Source of the DNA: Olsenella sp. kh2p3
GTDB lineage: Bacteria > Actinomycetota > Coriobacteriia > Coriobacteriales > Atopobiaceae
Assembly (NCBI GenBank): GCA_900119625.1
Contig: FPKD01000009.1
Coordinates: 40,549-104,548 of the forward strand
Direction: 5' to 3'
Length of the DNA stretch: 64,000 nucleotides
A program made the position numbers and the translations under genes. Shown here one piece after another: positions 36,913-45,790 of this stretch. The notes beneath the pieces were generated by a model that was given only the letters and a program-made list of their open reading frames with translations, did not search any database and was not told the DNA's origin. Within the stretch, counting starts at the first letter, position 1. Every line of letters begins with the position of its first letter.

Positions 36913-37107
36913 ATGGTGCAACAAATGACAACGAGGAACGCGCGAGAGCCCGAGCTCATATCGATAAGAGAAGCCGCGAGGATGCTCAACGTGTCCACGC
37001 GGACGGTGAACAGACTCTGCCTCGAGGGAAGGGTCAAGGCCGTGCGCGTGGGGTACCAGTGGCGCATCAACCGTCGTGCTCTCCGCGAGTACGCAGGGCT
37101 CGACTAG
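36913..37107 (+). CDS. Excisionase-type HTH protein
   Basis: 64-aa protein with a MerR-like winged helix of the excisionase (HTH_17) family: LISIREAARMLNVSTRTVNR followed by LEGRVKAVRVGYQWRINR. Such proteins bend attachment-site DNA and steer the integrase to excision. The ATG at 36913 follows AGGGAGG. Its stop is one base before the start of the next gene, so they form one unit. Confidence 0.75.
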   Translation: MVQQMTTRNAREPELISIREAARMLNVSTRTVNRLCLEGRVKAVRVGYQWRINRRALREYAGLD

Positions 37108-37108
37108 C

Positions 37109-37516
37109 ATGTCCGAGGAATCGCCCTCTTATTCTCGCGTCTGGGGACCAATCGTGCACGCCATGGTCCAGTCGGGAGCCTCGGGGCAGGAGTGGGCGGT
37201 GCTTGTCGCGCTCCTGCGCTGGCAGAGGGAGGGCAGCAACGTTCTCTCCATGAGTGTGCAGACGATCTGCAAGTACACGGGGCTTGACGAGGACACCGTA
37301 CGCCACAGGCTCTCAAGCCTCTCAAAGCGCTGCTTCGTGAGCGCTGGAGGCAACGAATTCCCCATCCTAGAGGTTATAAAGCCCGCAGGTAAAGGCCGAA
37401 CGGCCTTATACGCCCTCTGCGTGCCCCGTCTGGGGCCCGAGGACGGCTCGAATATGCTCACGCGCAAGGAGCGCGTCGAGTGGGAGAAGAGACACAAGGA
37501 CAACGGCAACGCATGA
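37109..37516 (+). CDS. Winged-helix protein, possible replication initiator-like
   Basis: 135-aa basic protein. The segment WAVLVALLRWQREGSNVLSM then VQTICKYTGLDEDTVRHRLS and LSKRCFVSAGG reads as a winged helix like those in the N-terminal domains of Gram-positive plasmid replication and helix-turn-helix proteins. I do not recognise a specific family. It starts one base after the excisionase-like gene, and the gene-free stretch right after it is full of TGTCAT repeats, which it may bind. Confidence 0.5.
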   Translation: MSEESPSYSRVWGPIVHAMVQSGASGQEWAVLVALLRWQREGSNVLSMSVQTICKYTGLDEDTVRHRLSSLSKRCFVSAGGNEFPILEVIKPAGKGRTALYALCVPRLGPEDGSNMLTRKERVEWEKRHKDNGNA

Positions 37517-37522
37517 CGCATT

Positions 37523-37954
37523 TGTCATATGGAGCTTTCCGCAGCCCAGAGTACCCTATCGAATGACGGGATTGTCATGCTTTGGGCCTTCCTCGACCCC
37601 CTGCGGACGGATCGTATGGCCCGCATCGCATGATATTCCCGTCATACGTTGGCCTGACAGAACGACACTCCCATGACACCATGCCAGAGGAGCGTCAGCG
37701 CAAGGACAAACTCGCCATCAATAGACAACGATCACGTAGACAATGCCGTCAGCCAAACGGACGGATTTGTCATGCAGCCCATGACAGGGATGTCATCCTT
37801 AGAAGAACAGTAACAAGAACCTTTTATAAGAATGCTTGCCCACATGAGACCAAGAAGCGCATGACTGCTTGGCGTACTTCAAGCAGTTGATGTCATCTGG
37901 CGACCACACGATCCGGACGTCGTTGAGGTCATATATGACAACCGATGAATGACA
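37523..37954. repeat. Iteron-like cluster of TGTCAT motifs in a gene-free stretch
   Basis: Nine exact TGTCAT/ATGACA hexamers occur at 37523, 37573, 37673(-), 37768, 37781(-), 37791, 37891, 37935(-) and 37949(-), with further GTCAT/ATGAC partial copies (37641, 37861, 37928, 38068). Several share a longer context GACGGATTTGTCATG. By chance less than one copy would be expected. The stretch 37517-38234 carries no convincing gene. It resembles an iteron array of a replication origin or a partition/regulatory site. Confidence 0.65.
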
Positions 37955-38234
37955 TGGCGTTTCCGCAGGTAAACGACTTGTTCTAAGGCCATATACGGCC
38001 ATTGCGAGGTAATGATGGCGGTATGTTCGACCACACCATCTCAAGTCCATATAAGGGCTTAGGGCAGGTCATCTACCTGCTGCTTTGCTTATAGAAGCAA
38101 TAGCGGTATCTGGCGGAAGCTGGTTGCGAGACTTCCAGGAGAACGCCCTTGTCCCATATTTGTCCGACCCTCGTGATAAGTCTTCCCTAGCTTACCTACG
38201 GGTACTGAGGTTGCGTTGACGAGGGGAAGATAAG

Positions 38235-38861
38235 ATGACTGGCGTCTTCGAGATGATGACGGGGCCGTACATTCCAACAGAACACGTGCCGCTTGATGTT
38301 CTCCCGTGGAACAGAGAGGAGGGATACGAGGTCTTTTCGTACCCTCCAGAGATCAGTGATGTCGACGAAGCCCTCTTCGAAGCGGAGGGCCTCGATCGAG
38401 ATGGGCGCGGGGCCAGGGTTGCTCTCATTTACCCCTACGGCTACCACATTTATGGCGAGTACTTCGCCCACCTGCAGGGTTTTGTTGACAAGTACGAGGA
38501 AACAGCCCCGGAACTCGCAGACTCGATCAGACAGCTCATCGAGTCCATCAAGCGCATGAACGTGAAGGAAGACTGGTCGGTCGTACGCTATGTCGGGCAC
38601 GAGTACGACGACAAGCCGAGAGTATTCGGGCTCACAAGGGGACGCTGCTACTACTGGCCTTGCTCGAAGGAGAGGCCAGTCTATGAGGGCGTCATCGATG
38701 ACGAAGAGTTCACCTCGTATCTGTATCCGTGTGATGCCGAATGCTGGGAGATCGTTCTCGACCCTACGGGTATGGCGGCTCGAGCGTTGGCGGGAGATGC
38801 GGACACGCTCCACGCGTGGTATCCGGAGATGAACCTAGAGGAGCACTTCAACAAGAGCTAA
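38235..38861 (+). CDS. Island cargo protein of unknown function
   Basis: 208-aa acidic, aromatic-rich soluble protein (many Tyr, Glu and Asp; for example PYIPTEHVPLDVLPWNREEG and YGYHIYGEYFAHLQGFVDKY). No signal peptide, membrane segment or known catalytic motif is visible. The ATG follows GGGGAAGATAAG. It is the last gene before the right attachment site, a usual cargo position for defence, anti-defence or immunity genes. I cannot name a family. Confidence 0.6.
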   Translation: MTGVFEMMTGPYIPTEHVPLDVLPWNREEGYEVFSYPPEISDVDEALFEAEGLDRDGRGARVALIYPYGYHIYGEYFAHLQGFVDKYEETAPELADSIRQLIESIKRMNVKEDWSVVRYVGHEYDDKPRVFGLTRGRCYYWPCSKERPVYEGVIDDEEFTSYLYPCDAECWEIVLDPTGMAARALAGDADTLHAWYPEMNLEEHFNKS

Positions 38862-38998
38862 GAAATCATCTTGAGGAGTGAGTTTTATTCGAATCCGATT
38901 AAGGGACAGAGGCACTTGTACATGTCTTATGAGCAAGCTGTCTCGAATCGTTTATTTATGCAACCCCACTAAACCAGCTACCGCTTGCCGATTCGCGT

Positions 38999-39073
38999 TC
39001 TGGTGCAAGATGAGGCCGAAGTTTGGTGCACGCTTGGTGCAAAATCGGGATTCCTTGGTGCAAGCTTGGTGCA
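38999..39073. promoter_or_regulatory. Integrase arm-type repeats, right end
   Basis: TTTGGTGCA at 39022-39030 and CTTGGTGCA at 39033-39041, 39054-39062 and 39065-39073, plus a variant TCTGGTGCA at 38999-39007. The same motif occurs four times near the left end, which fits arm-binding sites for the island integrase. Confidence 0.75.
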
Positions 39074-39076
39074 AAA

Positions 39077-39100
39077 AGGTCAGGGCATATGCCCTGACCT
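39077..39100 (-). terminator. Island-supplied terminator for tRNA-Pro
   Basis: A perfect 24-bp palindrome (39077-39100, centre GGGCATATGCCC). Read leftwards, in the direction of tRNA transcription, it is followed by TTTTTGC. It lies six bases inside the right attachment repeat, so it replaces the native terminator displaced by insertion. Confidence 0.8.
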
Positions 39101-39106
39101 CGGAAG

Positions 39107-39186
<80 letters not shown>

Positions 39187-39613
39187 TTTGTGCGAACCAC
39201 CGTCCGCGCAAGTAAGAACTCTAACACGGAGTCGCCGGAGCTTCAACCACAAATTTCGGAAACAAGGATTTGTTCGGATACTCTGAAGAATCTGCTAGGT
39301 CCAATGGGCATCCCTTTGGGATTGACGAGAAGACTCGACTTAAGGGTTGGCCTTGTTCTACAGAGTTCACAATGATGAGCACGCGGGACATCCCCCGTAT
39401 GGAGAAGGGAGGGTCGGACGTCACGGCCGCGTAGGCGCATCCGCGGCGCAGACTCAAGTCTTCGCCATCGGGCTGCATCCCTGGCCACCTTGTCCGAGCC
39501 CTTCGCCCCGACCATCCTGGCCACCGTAGGTGTACGGGATGGGCTAGAAGCCTGCAAGCCCTCTGCTAGAATGGACTGCACTTGTAATGCACGTGGCATT
39601 CGAGGGGAGCCCT
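39187..39613. other. Gene-free stretch between tRNA-Pro and the defence operon
   Basis: No convincing gene is visible here. The tRNA promoter must lie at its left end. At the right end TAGAAT (39567-39572, preceded by TGC) could be an extended -10 element for the operon. AATGC-ACGTG-GCATT (39586-39600) is a short dyad 14 bases before the ribbon-helix-helix gene start and could be its operator. Confidence 0.4.
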
Positions 39614-39823
39614 ATGAAGTACTCAGAGCTCGTCGACTCCGGCGCCACCCCCACCGAGATCCAGGCGTTCCTCGTGGGGTCGGAGAACGTCCCAGTCACC
39701 ATGCGGATCCCGCGGAACCTGCGCGACGCGGCGAAGGAGGCGGCGGAGCTGAAGGGCATGAGCCTTACAACGTACGTGAAGGTGTGCCTCATAGAGAGGC
39801 TCTCGGAGGGAAGCAAAGAATGA
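39614..39823 (+). CDS. Ribbon-helix-helix (CopG/Arc-type) small protein
   Basis: 69-aa protein. VPVTMRIPRNLRDAAKEAAELKG is the pattern of an RHH domain: a short beta strand then an amphipathic helix. It is first in the defence operon and its stop overlaps the helicase start (ATGA), so it is co-translated with it. It probably represses the operon through the dyad upstream. The ATG follows GAGGGGAGC. Confidence 0.7.
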   Translation: MKYSELVDSGATPTEIQAFLVGSENVPVTMRIPRNLRDAAKEAAELKGMSLTTYVKVCLIERLSEGSKE

Positions 39824-42800
39824 CGCATCCCCCCTTCTTCGACAACAAGGCGAACATCGTGAAGGACGACCTGGTCTCGACCATCAGGTCCGGAGACCGC
39901 GTGTCGGTCGCAGCCGAGGTCTTCTCGATGTACGCCTACCAGGAGCTCAAGGAGCAACTCGACGGCCTCGACGAGTTCCGCTTCATCTTCACGTCGCAGG
40001 CGTTCACCAGGAGCCGGCCCCCCAAGCAGGAGCGGGAGTTCTACATCCCCCGACTCGTCCGGGAGAAGGGGCTCTGCGGGACCCAGCTGGAGATCCGCCT
40101 CCGCAACGAGCTGACGCAGAAGTCGGTCGCCTCCGAGTGCGCCCGCTGGATCCGCCGGAAGGCCAAGTTCCGCTCCTTCGGCGTGGACAGGGGAATGGAC
40201 AACACCTTCCTCGTGGTGGACGGCCCGGAGGGGACCGCCGCCTACACGCCGTTCGCCGGGCTGACCACGGCGGAGCTGGGCGTGGACAACTCCTCGGGCA
40301 GGCAGGCGCTTGTCATGCGGCCGGACGCGTCCACGTCGAGGGCCCTCCTCGACATCTTCGACGAGGCCTGGGACTCAGGACAGCTCGACGACGTTACGGA
40401 CGCGGTGGTGGACTCCATCACGGCCATGTACAAGGAGAACCCTCCCGAGCTCGTCTACTACATGGCCCTCTATCGCATCTTCAGCGAGTTCCTCGACGAC
40501 GTGTCCGAGGACGTGCTCCCCAAGGAGGGCACCGGCTTCCGCGAGAGCGCCATCTGGGGCAAGCTGTACGACTTCCAGAGGGATGCCGCCATCGCGATCA
40601 TCAACAAGCTCGAGACCTTCGACGGCTGCATCCTCGCGGACTCCGTCGGCCTGGGCAAGACGTTCACGGCGCTAGCGGTCATAAAGTACTACGAGTCCCG
40701 CAACAGGAACGTGCTCGTCCTGTGCCCCAAGAAGCTCCGGGACAACTGGACAACATACAACCGCAACGTCGTGAACAACCCCATCGCCTCGGACAGGCTC
40801 CGCTACGACGTGCTCTACCACACGGACCTTTCGCGCGAGCGCGGCATGTCCGAGACCATGGGGGTCGACCTCTCCCGCGTCAACTGGGGCAACTACGACC
40901 TCGTCGTGATAGACGAGAGCCACAACTTCAGGAACGGCGGTGACTCGGCCACCGACGACAGGCTCAACCGATATCAGACTCTCATGGAGAAGGTGGTCAA
41001 GCAGGGCGTGAGGACCAAGGTGCTCATGCTATCCGCCACCCCGGTTAACAACCGCTTCCGCGACCTCAGGAACCAGCTTGCGCTCGCCTACCAGGGAGAC
41101 CCAGAGGCGTGGTCGGCACGCCTCGGGCTCTCGTGCGATGTGGAGACGGTCTTCAGGAACGCGCAGAGCGCCTACACCGCGTGGTCCAAGCTGCCCGTCG
41201 GCCAGAGGACCACCGCCAGGCTCCAGGACATGCTCGACTTCGACTTCTTCGAGGTGCTGGACCAGGTTACGATCGCCCGAAGCAGGCGGCACATACAGCA
41301 GTACTACGACACGGCGGCGCTCGGGCCGTTCCCGAAGCGCCTCCCGCCAATCTCGCGCGACCCCAGCCTCTCAACCCTGCCTGGCGCCATCAACTACCGC
41401 GAGATCTACGCGGAGCTGGACTCCCTCACGCTCTCGGTCTACATGCCAAGCGCCTTCCTGCAGCCGAGCAAGGTGGGGAAGTACGAGGACCCCGAGAGCG
41501 GCAACCTCTCCGCCGCAGGCCGCGAGGCGGGCATCAGGCGCCTCATGACGACGAACCTCCTCAAGCGGCTCGAGAGCTCCGTGAGCTCCTTCCGGCTCAC
41601 GCTCGAGCGCGTGCTCTCCTACATGGAGCAGACGCTCAGGACCATCGAGCACTACAAGCAGCGCAGAGAGGGGAACGCCTCGGTCTCGGACGCCGGGGCG
41701 GTCGCCGTGCTCGACCTCGACCCCGACGACGCGGAGGCGGTGGAGGCCGGTGGCGGCACCGGGATCCTCCTCGAGGACATGGACTGGATGCGCTGGGAGG
41801 GCGAGATAGAGCGCGACGCGGACACGGTGCGCCTTCTGCTCTCCATGATTGACGACATCGACCCAAAGCACGACGCGAAGCTCCTGCAGCTCTGCGAGGA
41901 CATAAGAGAGAAGGCCGAGCATCCCATCAACCCCGGCAACAGGAAGGTCATCGTCTTCACCGCATTCTCCGACACGGCACGCTATCTCTACGAGCACGTA
42001 TCCGAGTTCGCGAAGAATGAACTCGGCCTGAATACCGCTGTCGTCACGGGCCAGGGCTGCAGGACCAACTGCCCCGGCGTCCCCGCGCGGATGGCCGAGG
42101 TGCTCGAGTGCTTCAGTCCCGCCTCCAAGGAGCGCGCCGTGCTTTCGCCTGCGCTCGAGGGCCACGACATAGACGTCCTCATAGCCACGGACTGCATCTC
42201 CGAGGGCCAGAACCTGCAGGACTGCGACTACCTCGTGAACTACGACATACACTGGAACCCCGTGCGCATCGTGCAGCGCTTCGGGCGGATCGACCGCATC
42301 GGCTCCAGAAACGCCTGCATCCAGCTCGTCAACTACTGGCCCAACGTCGAGCTGGACGAGTACATCAACCTCAAGGAGCGGGTCGAGGCGCGGATGAGGG
42401 CCACCGTGCTCGCGTCCACGGGGGACGACGACTACGTGAACCCGGGCGAGAGGGGCGACCTCGAGTACCGCAGGCAGCAGCTCGAGCAGATGCGCCACGA
42501 GGTCGTCGACCTCGAGGACGTCTCCGGCGGGGTCTCGATCACGGACCTGGGGCTCAACGAGTTCCGCATGGACCTGCTCTCCTACTACAAGGAGAACCCC
42601 GAGATAGACCGGGTCCCCTCCGGGATCGAGGCGGTGTGCGAGGGCGACACGCCCGGCATCGTCTTCGTCCTTCGCAACGTGAACGAGGCGATGAACCCCG
42701 ACGGCAGGAACCGCATCCACCCGTTCTACGTGGTGCAGGTCGCCTCGGACGGGGAGGTGGTCCACTCACACCTGGAGCCCAAGGCAGTCCTCGACGAGAT

Positions 42801-43059
42801 GAGGCTACTCTGCAAGGGGAGAGGCAAGCCGGACCCGCGGCTTTACAGGCCCTTCAACAGAGAGACCAAGAACGGCCGTGACATGCGCTGGGCAATGGGA
42901 CTCCTCAATGCCGCCGTGAGCTCCATCATGGGCGCCAAGGAGGAGTCGGACGTGGACAGCTTCTTCGGCGGCGGCACGACCGGCTTCCTGGAGAACGACG
43001 TGGCGGGCCTCGACGACTTCGAGCTCGTGTGCTTCCTGGTGGTGAGGCCAAGATGCTAG
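39820..43059 (+). CDS. SNF2-family DEAD/DEAH helicase
   Basis: 1079-aa superfamily 2 ATPase. After a 250-residue N-terminal domain with a PLD-like or unknown fold come the Walker A motif (ILADSVGLGKTFTAL, Lys near 280), the DESH box (LVVIDESHNFRNGG, 365-368), motif III (LMLSATPVNNRFRDL), and in the second RecA domain IATDCISEGQNLQDCD and IVQRFGRIDRIGS. Such proteins translocate on duplex DNA and occur in DISARM-like and other defence loci. The ATG overlaps the RHH gene stop, and the end overlaps the DUF4391 gene by seven bases. The longer upstream frame is a shadow. Confidence 0.85.
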   Translation: MTHPPFFDNKANIVKDDLVSTIRSGDRVSVAAEVFSMYAYQELKEQLDGLDEFRFIFTSQAFTRSRPPKQEREFYIPRLVREKGLCGTQLEIRLRNELTQKSVASECARWIRRKAKFRSFGVDRGMDNTFLVVDGPEGTAAYTPFAGLTTAELGVDNSSGRQALVMRPDASTSRALLDIFDEAWDSGQLDDVTDAVVDSITAMYKENPPELVYYMALYRIFSEFLDDVSEDVLPKEGTGFRESAIWGKLYDFQRDAAIAIINKLETFDGCILADSVGLGKTFTALAVIKYYESRNRNVLVLCPKKLRDNWTTYNRNVVNNPIASDRLRYDVLYHTDLSRERGMSETMGVDLSRVNWGNYDLVVIDESHNFRNGGDSATDDRLNRYQTLMEKVVKQGVRTKVLMLSATPVNNRFRDLRNQLALAYQGDPEAWSARLGLSCDVETVFRNAQSAYTAWSKLPVGQRTTARLQDMLDFDFFEVLDQVTIARSRRHIQQYYDTAALGPFPKRLPPISRDPSLSTLPGAINYREIYAELDSLTLSVYMPSAFLQPSKVGKYEDPESGNLSAAGREAGIRRLMTTNLLKRLESSVSSFRLTLERVLSYMEQTLRTIEHYKQRREGNASVSDAGAVAVLDLDPDDAEAVEAGGGTGILLEDMDWMRWEGEIERDADTVRLLLSMIDDIDPKHDAKLLQLCEDIREKAEHPINPGNRKVIVFTAFSDTARYLYEHVSEFAKNELGLNTAVVTGQGCRTNCPGVPARMAEVLECFSPASKERAVLSPALEGHDIDVLIATDCISEGQNLQDCDYLVNYDIHWNPVRIVQRFGRIDRIGSRNACIQLVNYWPNVELDEYINLKERVEARMRATVLASTGDDDYVNPGERGDLEYRRQQLEQMRHEVVDLEDVSGGVSITDLGLNEFRMDLLSYYKENPEIDRVPSGIEAVCEGDTPGIVFVLRNVNEAMNPDGRNRIHPFYVVQVASDGEVVHSHLEPKAVLDEMRLLCKGRGKPDPRLYRPFNRETKNGRDMRWAMGLLNAAVSSIMGAKEESDVDSFFGGGTTGFLENDVAGLDDFELVCFLVVRPRC

Positions 43060-43673
43060 GACTGCCGAGCACGACGGAGGTCGACAGGGTCCTGCCGAAG
43101 AGGGCGTTCTACGAGCACCTCCAGCTCGACCCCGCGACCAGGCGATCGTTCGTGGACGACATCGAGTCCCTCACCGTGAGGAACTCGATTAAGCCCTCGA
43201 CGACCGGCATCCCCGCGGGGGATGTCGTCCAGGAGGTGCTCGTCCTCGAGGTGGCGCTCAAGGGGGCGACGGTGCCGAAGGCTGCCCTTGCGGCAATCGC
43301 TCGCTTGAACCCGCACAGGCTGCTGTTCGCATGCACCTGGGACGGAAAGGCATGCCTCGCGGTGCTGCTCGGGAACCTCGTCGTGGGACAGTGGCAGGAC
43401 GCCGGCAAGCTCGCACTCGGGCTCGACCCCATCGGCATGGACCAGACCTGGGACCGCATGGCATCGCAGGTGGCCTACGGCGATGAGGGACGTGCGGGCG
43501 AGACCGTGGAGGAGCGCCATGCTACGGACGAGAAGATCGAGCGTCTCAAGGAGCAGCTTGCCAAGGTAGAGGCAAGGCACAGGAAAGAGAAGCAGTTCGC
43601 GCGCAGGAACCGGCTCTTTGACGAGGTAAAGGCGCTGCAGGAAGAAATCAGGCAGCTCGAGGGAGGCAGATAG
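43053..43673 (+). CDS. DUF4391 protein
   Basis: 206-aa protein that matches the DUF4391 pattern: an N-terminal LPSTTEVDRVLPKRAFYEHL, then TVRNSIKPSTTGIPAGD and EVLVLEVALKG, and a C-terminal coiled coil of about 45 residues (ERLKEQLAKVEARHRKEKQF). The family function is unknown, but it is typically found between a SNF2 helicase and a type III methylase gene. It is translationally coupled to both neighbours (7-base overlap before, stop and ATG adjacent after), which suggests that it is a structural subunit linking them. Confidence 0.75.
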   Translation: MLGLPSTTEVDRVLPKRAFYEHLQLDPATRRSFVDDIESLTVRNSIKPSTTGIPAGDVVQEVLVLEVALKGATVPKAALAAIARLNPHRLLFACTWDGKACLAVLLGNLVVGQWQDAGKLALGLDPIGMDQTWDRMASQVAYGDEGRAGETVEERHATDEKIERLKEQLAKVEARHRKEKQFARRNRLFDEVKALQEEIRQLEGGR

Positions 43674-45719
43674 ATGGTTGAGAGGATCAAGCCCGGCACT
43701 CCGGACGGCACCGAGGAGAACGTCGAGCGCATAGCGGAGCTCTTCCCCGAGGTGGTGACCGAGGTCGAGGGTGCAGACGGCAACCTCGAGCACGTCGTGG
43801 ACTTCGATGCGCTGCGCGACCTCCTGGGCGACGTGGCCGAGGGGCAGCGCGAGCGCTACCAGTTCACCTGGCCAGGCAAGGCAGCCGCGAAGGCCGAGGC
43901 CAGAAGGCCCATCTGGAAGACCATGCGGCCAGAGCCCGTGAAGTCCGTGGACTGGGACACGACGAAGAACCTCTACATCGAAGGCGACAACCTGGACGCG
44001 CTCAAGCTCCTCAAGGAGACCTACGCCGACCAGGTGAAGCTCATCTACATCGACCCACCCTACAACACGGGACACGACTTCGTCTACGACGACGACTACA
44101 GGCAGACCCACGAGGAGTACGACGCGGGGAGCGCCGACTTCGACGAGGACGGCGGCAGGCTCGTCGCCAACCCCGAGTCCAACGGCCGCTTCCACTCTGA
44201 CTGGTGCTCGATGATCTACCCCAGGCTCGTTCTGGCGAGGGACATGCTCTCCGCCGACGGAGCCATCTTCATCAGCATCGACGACAACGAGAGCGCCAAC
44301 CTCCGCAAGATCTGCGACGAGGTGTTCGGTGCGGGATGCTTCGTAGGGGACATTGCCTGGCAGAGGACTTATTCTCCAAGGAATGACTCGAAGGGCATTC
44401 CGGCTGAGATTGAACATATCCTGGTGTTCTCAAAACAATGCGGATGGATTCCGGGGAGGCTGCCCAGAACAGAAGAGATGGACTCCAGGTATTCAAGCCC
44501 TGATGGCGACCCCATTCCTTGGAAGGCAGCCGATGCCTCTGCTCCTGGAGCTGCGACGCATCAGGGTATGGTGTATGCAATTCAGCATCCTATAACCGGG
44601 GAGCTCCTTTATCCGCCCAACGGCCGGTGCCGGCCGTTGGGCGCCGAACAAATGTACTCAATACTGAGTGAGTGGGCTGAGTATGAGTGGCGCGATATTC
44701 ATGACGAGAATAAGCGTGCTGAGATTTGTGGGGTAGCGGAAGACGAAGTACGTCCTAGCGTTAAAGCGCTTATGCTCAAAGAACCGACAGACGAGACTTT
44801 CGCAAAAGCTCGAAAGCGCTATGAAGCAGGCAGCTGGCCGCGCCTATGCTTCACAAGCAATGGCAATGGCGGAATGATTGTCAAGCGGTATATTACGGAC
44901 GTTGAGGGTAAGATGCCCACTAATCTTTGGCCGTTCTTAGAAGTCGGCCATACCGATGAGGCAAAGAAGGAACTCCAAAAGCTCTTCGATGGCTCTGCAC
45001 CCTTCGACACCCCAAAACCGGTTCGTCTCATCGATCGCATCCTGACCATTGCAAGCGAGGCGGATTCCCTTGTGCTCGACTTCTTCTCCGGGTCCGCCAC
45101 CACCGCGGAGGCCGTCATGCGCAAAAACGCCGAGGATGGAGGCGAGCGTCGCTTCGTTCTCGTCCAGCTTCCCGAGGAGGCCTCTGGCGGCTGGGACAAC
45201 CTCTGCAACGTGGGCGAGGAGCGCATCCGCCGGGCAGGCAAGAGGATTGCCGCCGAGGTCGAGGAGTCGAACCGCCAGCTCAAGCTCGGGGAGGAGCCCA
45301 AGCCCGTCCCAGACATCGGCTTCCGCGTGCTGCGCATAGACTCCTCCAACATGGAGGATACCTACCGCACACCCGGCGAGACGGACCAGATGGACCTGCT
45401 CTCGCTTGCGGACAACGTGAAGCTCGATAGGACCCCGGAGGACCTCCTCTTCGAGGTGCTGCCCAAGTTTCGCATCCCGTACTCGGCGAGGATCGAGAAG
45501 AGGGAGCTCGGCGGCAGGGAGTGCTTCCTCGTCGACGGCAACCGCCTCGTCGCCTGCTTCGACACGGAGGTGGGGACGGAGACCATCGAGGAGATGGCAA
45601 AGCTGGAGCCCGACTACGCGGTGATGCGCGACGCCTCCATGAGGGACGATGCGACGCAGGCGAACTTCGAGGAGCTGTTCAAGACCTACAGCCCCGACAC
45701 CGTGCGGCGGGTCATATAG
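43674..45719 (+). CDS. Type III DNA methyltransferase (Mod)
   Basis: 681-aa N6-adenine methyltransferase of the beta class: the catalytic DPPYNTG (residues 127-133) precedes the AdoMet-binding DFFSGSATT (about residue 469), as in Mod subunits. The DNA-recognition region in between is coded by a clearly more AT-rich stretch (about 44.35-45.05 kb) than the flanks, so the specificity domain was probably exchanged by recombination. The C-terminal 150 residues are a Mod-type subunit-contact region. It starts directly at the DUF4391 stop, with GGGAGGC as ribosome site. It works with the Res subunit encoded 1.6 kb downstream. Confidence 0.88.
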   Translation: MVERIKPGTPDGTEENVERIAELFPEVVTEVEGADGNLEHVVDFDALRDLLGDVAEGQRERYQFTWPGKAAAKAEARRPIWKTMRPEPVKSVDWDTTKNLYIEGDNLDALKLLKETYADQVKLIYIDPPYNTGHDFVYDDDYRQTHEEYDAGSADFDEDGGRLVANPESNGRFHSDWCSMIYPRLVLARDMLSADGAIFISIDDNESANLRKICDEVFGAGCFVGDIAWQRTYSPRNDSKGIPAEIEHILVFSKQCGWIPGRLPRTEEMDSRYSSPDGDPIPWKAADASAPGAATHQGMVYAIQHPITGELLYPPNGRCRPLGAEQMYSILSEWAEYEWRDIHDENKRAEICGVAEDEVRPSVKALMLKEPTDETFAKARKRYEAGSWPRLCFTSNGNGGMIVKRYITDVEGKMPTNLWPFLEVGHTDEAKKELQKLFDGSAPFDTPKPVRLIDRILTIASEADSLVLDFFSGSATTAEAVMRKNAEDGGERRFVLVQLPEEASGGWDNLCNVGEERIRRAGKRIAAEVEESNRQLKLGEEPKPVPDIGFRVLRIDSSNMEDTYRTPGETDQMDLLSLADNVKLDRTPEDLLFEVLPKFRIPYSARIEKRELGGRECFLVDGNRLVACFDTEVGTETIEEMAKLEPDYAVMRDASMRDDATQANFEELFKTYSPDTVRRVI

Positions 45720-45790
45720 TTCGCTCTCTGATTTGCTGCTGTCTGTTGTGGCGGGCATATTCTCTGTCGGATTGTATATGAGGTGGGGTA

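Noticed and set aside
39820..43059. Classification of the SNF2 helicase operon as DISARM or BREX
   Set aside because: The DrmB (DUF1998) and PLD genes of DISARM and the PglZ/BrxC genes of BREX are absent. Mod and Res are of clear type III kind.
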